Source: Nothophaeocryptopus gaeumannii
Taxonomy: Eukaryota; Ascomycota; Dothideomycetes; Mycosphaerellales; Mycosphaerellaceae
Reading direction: 5' to 3'
Assembly: GCA_031771865.1 (NCBI GenBank)
Contig: JASISA010000025.1
Location: forward strand, 2,852,001 to 2,916,000
Length of the DNA stretch: 64,000 nucleotides
Shown here: positions 44,283-55,731 of the stretch, in pieces
Layout: each line of letters starts with the position of its first letter
How positions within the stretch are numbered: the first letter of the stretch is position 1
Program-made: the position numbers and the translations under genes
Notes under the pieces: generated by a model
What the model was told of the DNA's origin: nothing
Database searches by the model: none
The model's input: only the letters and a program-made list of their open reading frames with translations

Positions 44283-44848
44283 CTTGTTGTCGCCCGGAGG
44301 TCAGCACAAGAGGGTGAGTTTGAAAGATTACATCTTTTATGCTCCTTTCCATGCATACCCCATCGTCGGTCCAAGTGCAGTTCCACGTGGAGTCTCAAAC
44401 AGCCAGACCCGAGGCTGCGGCGTGGCACTCTAGTATGGGGCATCGTATTGTTCGTCCTGATACATCATCCCTTGGACAGATCCAATATCGTGTTCAGTCG
44501 TCATATGCCGTTTGCCAACACCACAAGCTGTCTCAAACGGGTGCCAGCTGCATCCAATGATTGAAGATCCTTGTGGGGCTCAAGGAGGGCGGCAAGACAC
44601 TCATCTCGGAAGTCAAGAAGCGATGCCACAGAAAAAAAGCATAGTCCTCGATTGAATAGTTGTCGACATGACCGATATCTTTGATGCGCAACAAAGATGG
44701 CTGTGATGTATAGTAGACTGTGACAGTCCAGGAAAGTGTAATATCGTCAAAGGCGGCTGGGCTCGGCCCAGAGTCCATTCTTAGCACCGTGCCTCAGGCA
44801 ATGGACGTCGACGACGTCAACCATACCAGCTGAGACAATCAGTCCCGC
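44283..44848. other. Intergenic, peptidase promoter and VAO 3' flank
   Basis: I find no gene in these 566 bases. The left part is upstream of the tripeptidyl peptidase and the right part is downstream of the vanillyl-alcohol oxidase, both on the minus strand. Confidence 0.35.
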
Positions 44849-46783
44849 TTACTCAGGTACCTTCCAATCCTCCGCATCATATGTCTTCGGCCAGATTCCA
44901 TTCTTCCCGGGACTCAAAATCCCCTTCGGATCCAACGCCTCCTTAATCCTCTCATTCAACCTCAACTGCGCACAATCATTCCAACTATAAGTCCTTGCAA
45001 TCTGATCCATAACCGCCAAATGCGTTCGGTACTCGCCCCAGCCCCTGCTAGCAGCGTCATCAATCAATGTTCGAATAAGCCAGTGTGCTCGATGTCTGCT
45101 GTCTGGGTCTTTGCGATCGAAGACGATGCAGACGATGTGGTGCATTTCGCGCATGCCGATGATGAAAGTCCCGAGGAAGTCGAAGCCGGCTTCTGTGCAG
45201 CGGCGGCGGGTGAGCTTGTATTGGGCTACGCCGTCGGAGCCGGAGACTTTGGCGATGGGGCTGAAGAAGAGGTGTGCGCCGTTTGGAAGCCTGTCATGAA
45301 GGGGTCAGAGATCACGACGGAGAAGAACAGGAAGACGAGTGCTCACCAATCCACCCATCTGAGCTCTGTTGTGCTCGGAATACCTTGTAAAGTATCGTGT
45401 CGAGTCTGCAGCACGAGATTGTCCGGCTGATCTTGCGGCTCGTAGTACTTTGCTCCTTCGATCGTGAGGAAAGACTGTTTGATGACACTCAACATGACCT
45501 GTCGGACTGGCTCAGGACCGTAGACGGCGCCGTAGAAGTTCCAACGACCGAGGTTAAGCTTCTTTGCGATGGCGTCCATTTCTTCGTCGGTCATCGGTTC
45601 ATCTGAATCCTTGTACACCTTGCGATTCCCCATCACCGCTGCATCGAGGAGGATGTGGCGGATGGTTGGGACGTTTTGCAACACCATCCCAACGCGTAGT
45701 GGCCTGATGATCTCGATTGCTCTGTGTAAGTCCGAGTCTTTCGGAAAGGTGATCATATACGACTGATAGCCGCCCGCTAGAGTCAATCAGCATGTACAGA
45801 ACACCAAAATACGACACAAGCGCTGGCCGGCACTTACGATTCGCCATCAGCCAAATCCCCATCTTCACCACAATCCCCAACGAGCTCTGCGTGAAGATGC
45901 CATCATTATACGGCCCAAAGCCATAATTGAACAACCCAAACGTCTCATTCCAAGGCTGATCCTCCAGTCTTGCGTTCGGATCAGCATTGGGATTTGGCAA
46001 ACCGCCCATCCCGCTCCTCCAAAGCGAACCATCAGGCAGGACGACTTCCATCCCGCAATGCATCATCCAGTGATCACCGTATGGAGTGTAGCCTACGCCA
46101 CGCTCGATCGTGTTGCCGATGACCGAGCCACCGCCCAGGTCAGGCGTGTCGATCCAGAGTTTTTCTCTCAGATTGTTGTCAACGAGATAATTATGCAGAT
46201 CAAAGAACGTCACACCAGGTTCGACCACAGCAAACGCCCCATCCTCGTTGACTTCAAGGATCTTTCGCATATTTCGGCCCATATCCAGCCCAACACTACC
46301 AGGGACTCTGGGTGCTGCTCCTCCGTAGCCGACGTTTCTGCCAATACTGAAGGGCCAGACGGGGATGACGAATTCGTTACAGAGACGCATGATGGCTTGG
46401 ACTTCGGCCACATTTCGCGGTGCTACCACGGCGCTGCTGACGAAGTATTCCTTCTCGGTGACGTAGTACATCTAGAAACAAATAGCGAGTGTCAGTTACT
46501 GGTTGGGATCTCACAGCCATAAGACAACACATACATCATGGGCTTTACCGGGGTTGAGATAGTCCTCCTGTTGCAACTCCGCATCGCTTGAGACAACTGT
46601 TACATTGTCGGTTCCGAGAATGTCTTCCATACGGCTCATGAACTCCTGAAATTTGTCGATGCTGGTGTTTGGTGGCAGCTTCAGTGGGCATGCTCCGGCT
46701 TCTCCTCCCTTAGGAGTTCGAAAGGCAGCGGACGAAGGACCAGCATTGCCTCCTTCACCTTGAATCTCGTTAGGTTGCTTCAT
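44849..46783 (-). CDS. vaoA: Vanillyl-alcohol oxidase-type flavoenzyme
   Basis: Four exons (46783-46535, 46471-45838, 45776-45347, 45290-44849) with introns of 56-63 nt give 584 residues, close to the ~560 of fungal VAO. It is a p-cresol-methylhydroxylase/VAO-fold flavoprotein. The FAD-binding part has PFSIGRNVGYGG, WIDTPDLGGGSVIGNTIERG (acidic residue near the flavin) and YTPYGDHWMMHCGMEV. The substrate domain has LQNVPTIRHILLDAAV, LNLGRWNFYGAVYGPEP, LPNGAHLFFSPIAKVSG, the GMREMHHIV segment expected to carry the histidyl-FAD, and GWGEYRTHLA with the Tyr-Arg pair. VAO oxidises 4-hydroxybenzyl alcohols and ethers (for example vanillyl alcohol to vanillin) with oxygen, giving peroxide, usually in peroxisomes or cytosol. 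No signal peptide is present. It lies next to a dead aldo-keto reductase. Confidence 0.92.
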
Positions 46784-47029
46784 GATGACTGAGAATAACA
46801 GGAAAAGTTGATCAAGTGTTGTCGAGGTTGTGACATGGCTCGGTGGACCGTGGTCACTTCAGCAGCTATTTTATGCCATTTCACGCCAGCTGCAAACATG
46901 CATGATAGAACTACCGCATTGAGTGTAGGTTGGGACTACCATTGGATATTGCGGACAACTAGTGCGGGGAAGCCCAAGATTCGCATGTAATAAGGGCCGC
47001 GGGGTAAGCCGATACTAGTAGGTAGTCTA

Positions 47030-47765
47030 AGGAGTCAACCATCCTGAGTTGTCTCTTTGCTCTTGTATCTTCCAGTCAAAACTCCGCCGGCCAAGGGATT
47101 CTAGACCACGATATCCAGCCCAAACTCGCGACAGCAAGGGATCACCTCTTCTTCGATTGCCCAAGTTATCCAGGTGTACATGGCCTGGTAGATAGAAGGC
47201 GGTACCCAACCTCGCTCTTTGGCTATTGGGTATATTTGGGCGACTTCCCAAGCAGCGTAGTTGCTCGGTCCCGATCTTTTGAACTTTCCGGCTTTGTAGA
47301 GTTCGTTGCAGGCTTCGAGAGTCCGTTCGAATGAGTTTGTCCGATCTGGTGCATGTAGATACCAGATTTCTGCGATGTCCGTGCCCAGCTCTTCCAAGCT
47401 CTTCTGGAGTTGCTGCTTGACGATGTTCGGAGCATGATCACCTTGTTGGTAGGGATACCACTTTGTTGCGAAGTAAGACCTCGCTCTTTGCAGCGAGCTT
47501 CTTGCGTATGGCGTCTCACGAAGGCCGTTGACGTACGCGCGAGCTGTGTCGACTTCATTGTAGCCGTGCTGTTGAAATTAGTCCAGACATTCGTCAAACT
47601 GGCTAAGTTCAGTAATTCGAGTATTGTACTCCTCGGAGCCAGATGGCCCGAAGGTCATCAGACCAAGGATGAATTCACGGTATCGAGTTCGTGCTGGCCT
47701 TTGCGGGATAGAGAAGCAGGAGTGTATAGAAGGTCTATGACAGCAGTCAGTAGTATGGTTTCTGC
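47030..47765 (-). pseudogene. Aldo-keto reductase (AKR7-like), broken
   Basis: One minus-strand frame reads as the first two thirds of an AKR7/aflatoxin-aldehyde-reductase type enzyme: LGLMTFGPSGSEEYNTRI, FQQHGYNEVDTARAYVNG (with the active-site Asp and Tyr), FATKWYP, IAEIWYLHAPDRTNSFERTL, and NPLAGGVLTGRYK. It is interrupted by TAA at 47580-47578 (just before FQQHGYNEVDT) and TAG at 47103-47101 (where relatives have Tyr before NPLAGG). Both stops are in the same frame, 159 codons apart. The C-terminal NADPH-binding part is missing after ~47040. I see no intron that would skip the stops. The gene lies upstream of the oxidase, pointing the same way. Confidence 0.8.
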
Positions 47766-47789
47766 GATACTTCAAGCATCGGCTCTATA

Positions 47790-48906
47790 TCCGATGCGGT
47801 AAGAAGGCCCGAGGCGTGGAGAAAAGGAAAGAGACGTCTGGACGTATCGACAAGCGATCGATCACATACAAGAGTCCTCTTCTCCGGATGACTACGGTCT
47901 TTCATAGATGCGTAGAGATATGATCATCAATGGTGGTGGATTGGGACAAGCAGACGCGGGCAGGAATAAAAGAGGCCGGGATTATGTCCTGATGTGAGGT
48001 TTGGCCTGCCGTGCCCAGATCTCAGTTTCCAAAACAATCACCGCGTCTCAACTTCTTTCCTGTCAACACCACGTCTTGAACACAGATACATGGCCAATAC
48101 TCGCGCAGTTGTCTTTATTCGCGGTATGGTAAATGTACGATAGCTATAGGATTGACAGTTATGGCATATATGGATGACAACCAGTGCACTCACGTCGCGC
48201 GGACCAGTGTCTCCCTGGGTAGTCCTTTCGCCTGCGCTTTATAGAAGTTGAGCCTTCCACTGGATCGAGAGCGCCGTCTGTGCAAGCATATGGTCACCAC
48301 ACATCATCAACCATGCGAGGGAAGAGTCCATAACTAAGACTGTGGATGCACAGCCTTTCCCTTCGCCGATGGGCGGAGTGAAACGAGCTCACGAGCTAAA
48401 CAGAATTTCGCTCCTGGACAGGCTCGCTTCCTGGCTGTGCATGGGACGGCAGATTCGATGGTTTTGTACGCACTCCGTCTAAAGCTCTCCACAATGGTCT
48501 CGACTCTTCTCATGAAGAACTCGGTATGGCCGCGCTGTGATGCGTGATGCGTCTTCGGGACCACCTTCGCGTGTCGATACCAGGATTACGAACCAGTCCT
48601 TCGAGGCGCACCACACGCAGCTGCAGGGGTTGGCAGTGTAACATCATATGGATACCAGCGCTCTAGTCATTTCTTCGCCCACTCGCAGAAACCTCCTATC
48701 CGATGTCTTGCGTAGGCGGGCTTAGGTGTGGTTGTTTCGATGGCGCGTTCGATAATAACCAAACGCCACAAGCGCCGGCGTGCAATGAGGTGGGCAGAAG
48801 ACGGACGTGTCAGACTGACTCGAAAGAGAGCAAAACGATTCATTTGAGAGACCAATGCCCACCGGACTGCTGGAAACTACACCACCTCGCCGTTTGAAAC
48901 ATCAAG
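47790..48906. other. Intergenic, nothing recognised
   Basis: About 1.1 kb with only short overlapping open frames on both strands. I see no tRNA-like cloverleaf, repeat or gene. Confidence 0.3.
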
Positions 48907-49483
48907 ATGCGATCTGAATGGTTTGCCCTGGCCCTCGGGTCTGTCTTCCCCTTCGCAACAGCTTCGTCCGTGCTTCCAATCCCCCAGAAACGGGCCGCTT
49001 CTGATTTGGGGCAACTTTATGCTTATGGAACCAACTTCACTGGCGTACCTGTCTTCTTCCAGGACACCGTCGCATATGTCGGCAATCTGAGTCTTGCGAA
49101 CACCAACGGAACCACTGCGACATGTAAGTCAGCAAGCATTGCATTGGGACTTGAAAAGCTGACAATATCCAGTCTCGCTGGGCGACGACACGTCAGTGAC
49201 CGTCACTCCGATCAACTCGACCTGGGCGAATACGCAATACTTGTCAATCGATACGACCTCTGGAGCTTCGGATGCTGTCACATTGACGACCGCAGATCCA
49301 ACGACCGGCTTCTACAACTACGGAGCTCAGCTCGTCTGGCTGACCACTGCCGGCGTCCTTGAGGTCAATTGGTTCGTCGCCGAGACCGAAACGAAAGGCG
49401 TCTGGAGCTTGAGATGGTCCGCGGGTGGTGGTGTTGCAGCGAACTCAGTTGTGCTCAAGTCGCTGCCTCCAATCGACGCGTGA
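48907..49483 (+). CDS. Small secreted protein of unknown function
   Basis: Two exons, 48907-49123 and 49173-49483, flank a 49-nt intron (GTAAGT...CTGACAATATCCAG) and give 175 residues. A signal peptide (WFALALGSVFPFATASSV) is followed by a possible dibasic processing site (QKRAAS). The mature part has several N-glycosylation sequons and beta-strand patterns (LYAYGTNFTGVPVFFQDTVA, GFYNYGAQLVWLTTAGVLEV). The mature part looks like a single compact beta domain with no cysteine repeats. It may be a wall or secreted protein; a role as an effector is possible in a plant-associated fungus, but nothing in the sequence shows it. Confidence 0.7.
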
Positions 49484-49988
49484 GCTGAGAAGGTATCGAT
49501 GTCCGGAATACGGCAAGTCTGAGTTCCCAGAAATGGCAGAAGAGAGCCTGCTTGCCATCTTGGCTCATATTCTCTTCTTGGTTGCCGGATATGATATTTT
49601 GCCTGGCACACGAAGCTGCGAGATTTTGTTGCTTCAATATCATGTGAAAGTTGACAGATGGGATAAAGAGAGACCCGACGTCGCTGCTCCGATTCCTTGT
49701 TGAGTTGTTGAGGGCGAGGATGACAGGGTCTCAGCCGGAAAAGTTTTCTTAGCTCCGCATACCCGGCCCACATCTGCTATCAACAAGCACTCTCAGCCTC
49801 TCATCTTCGTCGAACGCATATCGAAAAACAAAAGGCTGTCCTGGGCCTATGTCGGTAGGATGGGTACAACGGAGAGTTGGCCGAGCTCGAGTATTTGCCA
49901 CAGAATGATCGTGTATATCTGCTCTTACTCGCTGTCTTCGTTGTCTGCTTTCCTGTTTTGAGCCACTAACAAATTAGAATAGCCAACA
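49484..49988. other. Intergenic between secreted protein and permease
   Basis: About 500 bases with no supported gene. The right part is the promoter of the permease. Confidence 0.35.
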
Positions 49989-51550
49989 ATGGCCGGTCCA
50001 GAGGACCTCCAAGTTACTGCCAACGAGGCGCATAACACTGATGGAGCTGTCAACGAGAAGGGAGTCCACCATCATGCGTCCGAAGCCAGCTCGATCCAAG
50101 AAGAAATCCGCAAAAGCCAATCTTCCCGCAAATTTGGAAGCATCGTCACAATCCTCGGATCAGCACTTGCCAACTTATCGGATGGCTTCCAACAGAATCT
50201 CGCCTCGCCCACCAATATCATCTTCAAGCACCTCTACGGCAGCGATGTCTACACATCGAAAGTGCAGACTCGCATCAGCAACTCCCTGCTCGTGGGGAGT
50301 GTGATTGGTATCCTGGTCTTTGGGTACACTTCTGACCGTTTCAGTCGAAAAGGAGGTATCGCGATCACGGCTGGTCTTGTCATCATTGGAACCCTGATGA
50401 GTGTTCTGGCGTTTGAGGTCAAAGGTGTAGACAACATGCTCTGGTATTTAACAATCGCTCGAGGTGCTGCTGGTGTCGGTAAGTGTCGTTGAGAAGCTGG
50501 GTGGTCGTACTTCTGCATGGCATGCTGACTCTTTAAAGGTGTCGGCGGCGAATATCCAACCAGCGCAGCCGCTGCTCTCGAAGGATCGAATGAGCATTTC
50601 GATGCACAGCGTGGTCCGATCCAAGTTCTGATCTCAACACTTATGGCGACTTGCGGCAGTGCTCTGTGTACGTTCATATACGCAATGACTTTAATCGGTA
50701 GTGGAAACAATCTTCGTATTGCTTTCCATGCAATCTACTCTTTCGGCACGATTCTGCCGTTCATCGTTCTCGTCTCGAGATGGCAGATGCAAGACGGGAA
50801 GCTATTCACGAAGAGCAACTTCAAGAAGCGACAGGTCCCATGGACTCTACTCATCAGGAAGTACTGGCTTCGTATCCTCGGAACTTCGAGCGCCTTCTTT
50901 CTCTACGACTTTGTCAACTTGTACGTTCCAACCTCTCTGGTCTATTCAGCACGAAAGCTCACTGATAATCTAGCCCCAACTCAATTATGTCCTCCGTAAT
51001 CATCAACTCTCTCGTACCAGGCAAAAACGTCCGAACCGTCGCCCTCTGGCAACTCTACTTAGCACTCATGCCCATAGCCGGTCCTCCACTCGGCGCCTAC
51101 CTCGTCAATCGCATCGGACGCCGCTGGACCGGAATCTCCGGCTTCATCGGCGGCTACGTAATCTGCGGTTTCATCATCGGCGGTCTCTACGACAGACTCA
51201 CCAAAGACGCCCTCCCCGCTTTTGTAGTCCTCTACGGTCTTCTCCAGGCATTCGGACATATGGGTCCAGGAGCGACGATAGGGTTAATTTCTTGTGAGGC
51301 GTTCCCGACTGCTGCAAGAGGCATGGGGTATGGGATTGCGGCTGGCTTTGGGAAGGCTGGTGCTGCGATTGGAACGCAGGTGTTCACTCCAATACGGGCG
51401 GCTGCTGGACCGAGTTCGACGTTTTACGTTGCTGGGGGGATTGGGATTTTGACGAGTGGGATTTACTACTTTCTTCCGGAAGGCAATCAAACGGAGTTGG
51501 AGGCGATGGATGAGGATTTTGAGAGCTTCCTTGAGGCAGAGAGAAGGTAG
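49989..51550 (+). CDS. MFS permease, GIT1-like (glycerophosphodiester/phosphate type)
   Basis: Three exons (49989-50478, 50539-50920, 50974-51550) with introns of 60 and 53 nt give 482 residues. The N-terminal half has LANLSDGFQQNLASPTNIIF and FGYTSDRFSRKGGI. The joined VGGEYPTSAAAALEGSNE is the loop signature of the Pho84/Git1 branch. The second half has WQLYLALMPIAGPPLGAYLV, GPGATIGLISCEAFPTAARG and GYGIAAGFGKAGAAIGTQ. Members import phosphate, glycerophosphoinositol or glycerophosphocholine with protons across the plasma membrane. The sequence favours the Git1 side but does not fix the substrate. The short N-terminus is polar and the C-terminus acidic, which is usual. Confidence 0.88.
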
Positions 51551-52726
51551 GATAGAGATTCAGCAAGCATGATATGTGCGAGACCGAGAACTCGGCTGGA
51601 GAGCTCTCGGATCACTGGTGACTGTTGCGGCCTTCGGCCATCGACAATGCGCGCATGAATGACAGGCACTACCATTCGCCTTAACGATTGATATACGAAA
51701 GCCATGAAAATGAGATCGACAGGCACATGGATCATTTACTTCGACACTGCATACGACTTTTTCGATCCTGCTGCAGCAACCCTCGGTGTCTCAACTCAAC
51801 GTCGATCATGGCCAACCAGGAGACGCCATTGATTTCTTTGAACTGCTTCTGATATCACCCTCAACCATTGCCGACATGCCGATATCCTCACAACGGGCAG
51901 ATCGCTCGTCTCCGGGGCTCGAGAACCTCTCGGTCTCTATTATCAGCGCAGTGAACGATCGATCATCAGAACACCCAGCATATGCTCATCTTGGTCCATA
52001 GCACGAGGCAAATTCCCCAAGCAACGCCTGGGAAGAACGACCAGTCGTTGCAATCACCTTACATTCTCGAGAGGAATACATCGACTTCCGAACTATTCTG
52101 GGCATGGAAACTCCAGCTTAGGCAGATCGAAGTCCTGCGAACATTCTCCGACGTGGACGAGTCACACGGCGCAGCAACTGTATATGTTACTGGCTATCAA
52201 TCAAGACTTCAGGCTCCACACGTGCAGAATCGGGAGTGTGGGGGAATTCTTGCTTGGAAGCGAGATTTGTACGGCGAATGGATCTGTCTGTACCAGCTCT
52301 TCGCATGTATATGGATATTTTGCGTCAAGAATCATAAGATCATGCTTGAAGGAAGGGTCGCAGCCACTCTTGATTTTAACCATGACTCCACGGCCTGAAC
52401 CTTGCGGATCTGATACACCGTAGGTTTCGTCGATGCATCGTATTGGCCTGCCTGCCTTCGCTTCAAACTAGCAATACTGGTCTCTAGAGCAATTGACGAA
52501 ACTAAGCCAGCCATATTCGTGTTCTATCGCGAGCTTGCGATGTCTCTACATGCACGGGAATCAACACCCAAGTCAAACATTGAACTACTCAACCACGAAG
52601 TTGAGAGCAATACTCACAAGTATGAGAAGAATAATAAGACCGCGGAATAAATTTAATTGCTCGATAAGCTACACTTCAGCTCTGCAGTATTACTTCGCCC
52701 CGTCAGCAACTACATTCGCAAACCAG
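51551..52726. other. Stretch of short broken frames, possible relic
   Basis: No gene can be supported. Three frames between 51786 and 52423 each hold protein-like pieces (for example EERPVVAITLHSREEYIDFR in one frame), but every one is cut by stops, so this may be another relic. The part 52560-52680 is A/T-rich. I name no family. Confidence 0.3.
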
Positions 52727-53565
52727 TCAACACACGACCTGGTTCAAATAGATCAAAGCTCCACTCTGGCAATGCTCTTGTGCAGCTTGATCCGTCCCAA
52801 ATCTCACCAAGGACGCATTCTTGCCAACCGCCGCAGCAATCTCCTCCGGCTTGACATTTGAAGAAAATATCCACCTCAACAAGCGCAACGAAAGCAGGCA
52901 TGCTGATCTTCTCCGCAATACCATGATTGTGCGAGCCAAGACTGGAGTTAGAGAAGTCTTGAAGCTTAAGACTCCGTCGATTGGCATCACGGCCGCGAGC
53001 CGGGGTTCGAATGCAGCGGCTTGTTCGCAGAGATAGCCGCCTAGACATATGCCGATGAGACCGATTTTGGAGGTACCAATGAAAGAGAGCTCGCCCTTGA
53101 ACTGGTCGAAGATATGATCGACGATTGGGGTTACCACTTTCTCCTAATCGTGGATAAAGCCAACGTGTTATTCGTAGAGGAAAGACGGCTGGCCAGGTCC
53201 TTCGTAGAGGATGATGTTGTAGCATCTGTCGAGAGCAGCATCGCAGAAGTCATGGTATGTCTCTTCCATGTTGCTGAGCTGTGCGGAAGACCATGATTAG
53301 GATCTCTCATACATGCTGTGTGGGCAATCCGAGACGTTTGCCTGGGATGGGAAGTTGAGCGTTTCCGAGATCGAAGTACTTTGTCCAAAGCTCATATGCT
53401 TTCCGACTTGGTGCATCGTTTGGATTACCGTGCAAGAAGAATTCTGAGATGAAGAAGTAGTAACTTGCCGATGCATGCTTGGAGGAATCCGAGTGAGAGG
53501 CAGTGGGCGAGGATTGTGTTTGTGTTGATGCATTGTGAGCCGCTTGTTGTTAATGTAGTGAGGCT
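52727..53565 (-). pseudogene. Alpha/beta hydrolase, broken
   Basis: Minus-strand pieces follow the order of an alpha/beta hydrolase: YYFFISEFFLHGNPNDAPSR, KAYELWTKYFDLGNAQLPIP, METYHDF-like residues, YNIILYEGPGQPSFLYE, then KVVTPIVDHIFDQF, IGLIGICLGGYLCEQAAAFE and VMPIDGVLSF. TAA at 53170-53168 and TAG at 53146-53144 interrupt one continuous frame, and another stop and a frame change lie near 53320. The nucleophile elbow reads GICLGG, with Cys where the family has Ser, a further sign of lost function. The C-terminal part is also frameshifted after LTPVLA. Relatives include fungal esterase/lactonase-type enzymes; the exact subfamily is not clear. Confidence 0.75.
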
Positions 53566-53739
53566 TGCAGAGGATTTGGGGAGGGGTTAAGCAGTTTTTG
53601 GAGAGAGGTGGAAAACTTAATGATGTATGTCGCAGGTGGTGAGGGGGTTGGGACAGGATGGCGAAAAGGAGGGTTAGAGATGGGCGCCCTCGCGTTTGTT
53701 TACACTATCAACATTCATCAGTGCTGTCAACAAGCATGT

Positions 53740-55731
53740 TCAATGTCCAGGTGTTTGCCACTGCGCATCCCTCTTCGCAAGTTTCGGGAGGCGAAGTTTC
53801 TTGCGTTGCTCCTTGCCCTCCTCCAACGCCCTTTCGCAAGCAGGAAATTTCAATTGCTTGCCAAAGATGTCACCAACCCAGATGAGCACTCCGTTTGTCC
53901 ACCCAAAACCGGTCTGTACCTGGTACTCTCCGCCGCCACCGTAGGCCGTGATGTTGGTTGAGTTGTACTTTTCGAAGATTGCCCCGTTGTAGTCATCTTC
54001 TTTGTGGACACTGCTCAGCTTTGGCAGGTTCTTGGTCTTGCCGCCAGTCGTTCGCCAAGTGCAGAACGCCGAGTCAAGATAGCGCTGAGCGATCTCAAGG
54101 GCAAGTTCCTGGGTACTTCGATACGCTGATTCATCTTTACCGTTCGTTACAGGTGTGTTGAGTAGGCCCTGGATCAAGACGTAGATGAGTGGCGGCCAGA
54201 CATTCGGCTCATCCCACTGTTGCCCTGTCTCCAGGTTTGTGGCGGCAGGCGCTCCTTCAAAACGTTCAAGTTCGCTTTGAATCCGTGAGAAGGCCCGCAA
54301 GATGGCCGATGGGTTGCTCTTGATGTGTTTCGGCGCGGCACCTGTCCAGAATGGATAGAATTGGGCAAGATGAGTGAAGACCTGTTGCCCTGGAGGGGCG
54401 TCGCGAGTCTCGCTTGGGGCGGCGTTCTTGTCGGCTGCGACGAAGATATTCCGGGTAGAGGATGTCAGATTGAAGTCGAAGTAGCCCCAATGTTCTTCGT
54501 CCCAGAGTACTGCAGCCATAGCAGCACTACGTTTCTCAGCCCGCTCGGTCCAGGCCGATGCAGCTTGCGTGTTGCCAGTCTGTTCATGGAACTTAGCAAT
54601 TGCTATTTCAACCCCATATAGTATGCTGTTCAGATCCACAGGCACCGTCTTGGCAGTGTTCAGGCTCCGAAGCGGGAAGTGTGTCCCGTCGATTGCGTCC
54701 CTCGGGTTCGCGATCCAGCGTGAACTGTAGTCCCATCCGCTCTCTGCTCCGCTGGCCAAGTCACTGTAGAGCTGATCAATCTGAAGCTGACGGAGCGGAG
54801 TTGCCGGATACACTCGGCCTGACTTGGCATAATAAGAAGTATTCTCTGCAGTATAGTGATCTTCGCGATAGCTTTCCGGCCGGGGCTGGTTGTTCTGCAC
54901 GCCATAGTGGTTTAGCTTGTATTTATTGCCGTTGACATTGACCTCCACAGTCTGGTTCTTCACCCAGAAATCGTATTCCTTCTCAAGCAGCGGTAAAGCA
55001 CGGGCGAGGATTGAGGTGTCGTTCGTGTACTCAACATACTCTTTCACCATCAGAGCCAAGACAGGTGGTTGGCTGCGATTGAGGTAGTATCGTCTTGCGC
55101 CGTTTGGGACGAAGCCAAACTGATCAACAAGATCCAGGAAGTTCTCGATGATGTTTAGTGCGATCCTGGTGAAGGATCCTTGCGTTCGCAGCAGACCTTG
55201 AACGATCCAGTATGAGTCCCAGTAGTAAGCTTCTCTGAATCGACCACCGGCAACTACGAACGCCCGCTTGAGGGGTATGAATGAGCTCACACAGCCAGTG
55301 CAGCTTGTGCTCGAGACATACTCGCGGGTCAGTTCCGGCCAGATGTCAATCACTTGGCGTAGGAAGTCACGAATGTCGGCATTTGCGACAGAGTTCAAAA
55401 AAGTGGGATTGGTGTTCATAGAGTTCTTGTCAAGGGCTTTGATCTCTGCACCCGCCTGACCAAAGTTCTCCCGGAGGAAGTCGTGAAGCTCTGTGTTGTT
55501 CGACAATGGTTTCGCCAGTCGCTGGAATGCAGCAGTCACTTCATCGAGTGGCTTAAGGGTCGGCAGATCGACGAATGTCTTGCTGTCTGCAAAGGCGCCA
55601 GCCAATTGGATCTGTCGGAGGATGTCACCCTGGCAGTATAGTTGCGAGTCGCAAGGGGCGATGACAGATCCGCTCCTGTACAGCGCAGAGGCGAATGGGA
55701 AGGTGATGGCTAAACGAATGGCAAGCTTCAT
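53740..55731 (-). CDS. Extracellular (acid-type) trehalase, GH37
   Basis: This intronless gene encodes 663 residues with a signal peptide (LAIRLAITFPFASALYRSGS). The two trehalase signatures are present: GGRFREAYYWDSYW (~160-175), which includes substrate-binding residues, and QWDEPNVWPP (~505-515). The catalytic acid is expected in the segment ESGWDYSSRW (~325) and the base in the late segment YEKYN-like EKYNSTNITAYGGGGEYQVQ. The enzyme splits trehalose into two glucose molecules outside the cell or in the wall. The layout resembles animal and bacterial periplasmic GH37 enzymes more than the neutral cytosolic fungal trehalase, which carries a calcium-binding N-terminus not seen here. It is divergent from the Rrt8-like gene with ~800 bases between starts. 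Confidence 0.92.
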   Translation of the reverse strand: MKLAIRLAITFPFASALYRSGSVIAPCDSQLYCQGDILRQIQLAGAFADSKTFVDLPTLKPLDEVTAAFQRLAKPLSNNTELHDFLRENFGQAGAEIKALDKNSMNTNPTFLNSVANADIRDFLRQVIDIWPELTREYVSSTSCTGCVSSFIPLKRAFVVAGGRFREAYYWDSYWIVQGLLRTQGSFTRIALNIIENFLDLVDQFGFVPNGARRYYLNRSQPPVLALMVKEYVEYTNDTSILARALPLLEKEYDFWVKNQTVEVNVNGNKYKLNHYGVQNNQPRPESYREDHYTAENTSYYAKSGRVYPATPLRQLQIDQLYSDLASGAESGWDYSSRWIANPRDAIDGTHFPLRSLNTAKTVPVDLNSILYGVEIAIAKFHEQTGNTQAASAWTERAEKRSAAMAAVLWDEEHWGYFDFNLTSSTRNIFVAADKNAAPSETRDAPPGQQVFTHLAQFYPFWTGAAPKHIKSNPSAILRAFSRIQSELERFEGAPAATNLETGQQWDEPNVWPPLIYVLIQGLLNTPVTNGKDESAYRSTQELALEIAQRYLDSAFCTWRTTGGKTKNLPKLSSVHKEDDYNGAIFEKYNSTNITAYGGGGEYQVQTGFGWTNGVLIWVGDIFGKQLKFPACERALEEGKEQRKKLRLPKLAKRDAQWQTPGH

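Noticed and set aside
48334..48564. Minus-strand frame with RKRACPGAKFCLARE, resembling a P450 haem loop
   Set aside because: The match is only a few residues, and no other P450 motif is present in any frame nearby.
52985..53010. Possible tRNA T-arm GGGGTTCGAATG
   Set aside because: It is part of the broken hydrolase coding sequence and no cloverleaf can be drawn.
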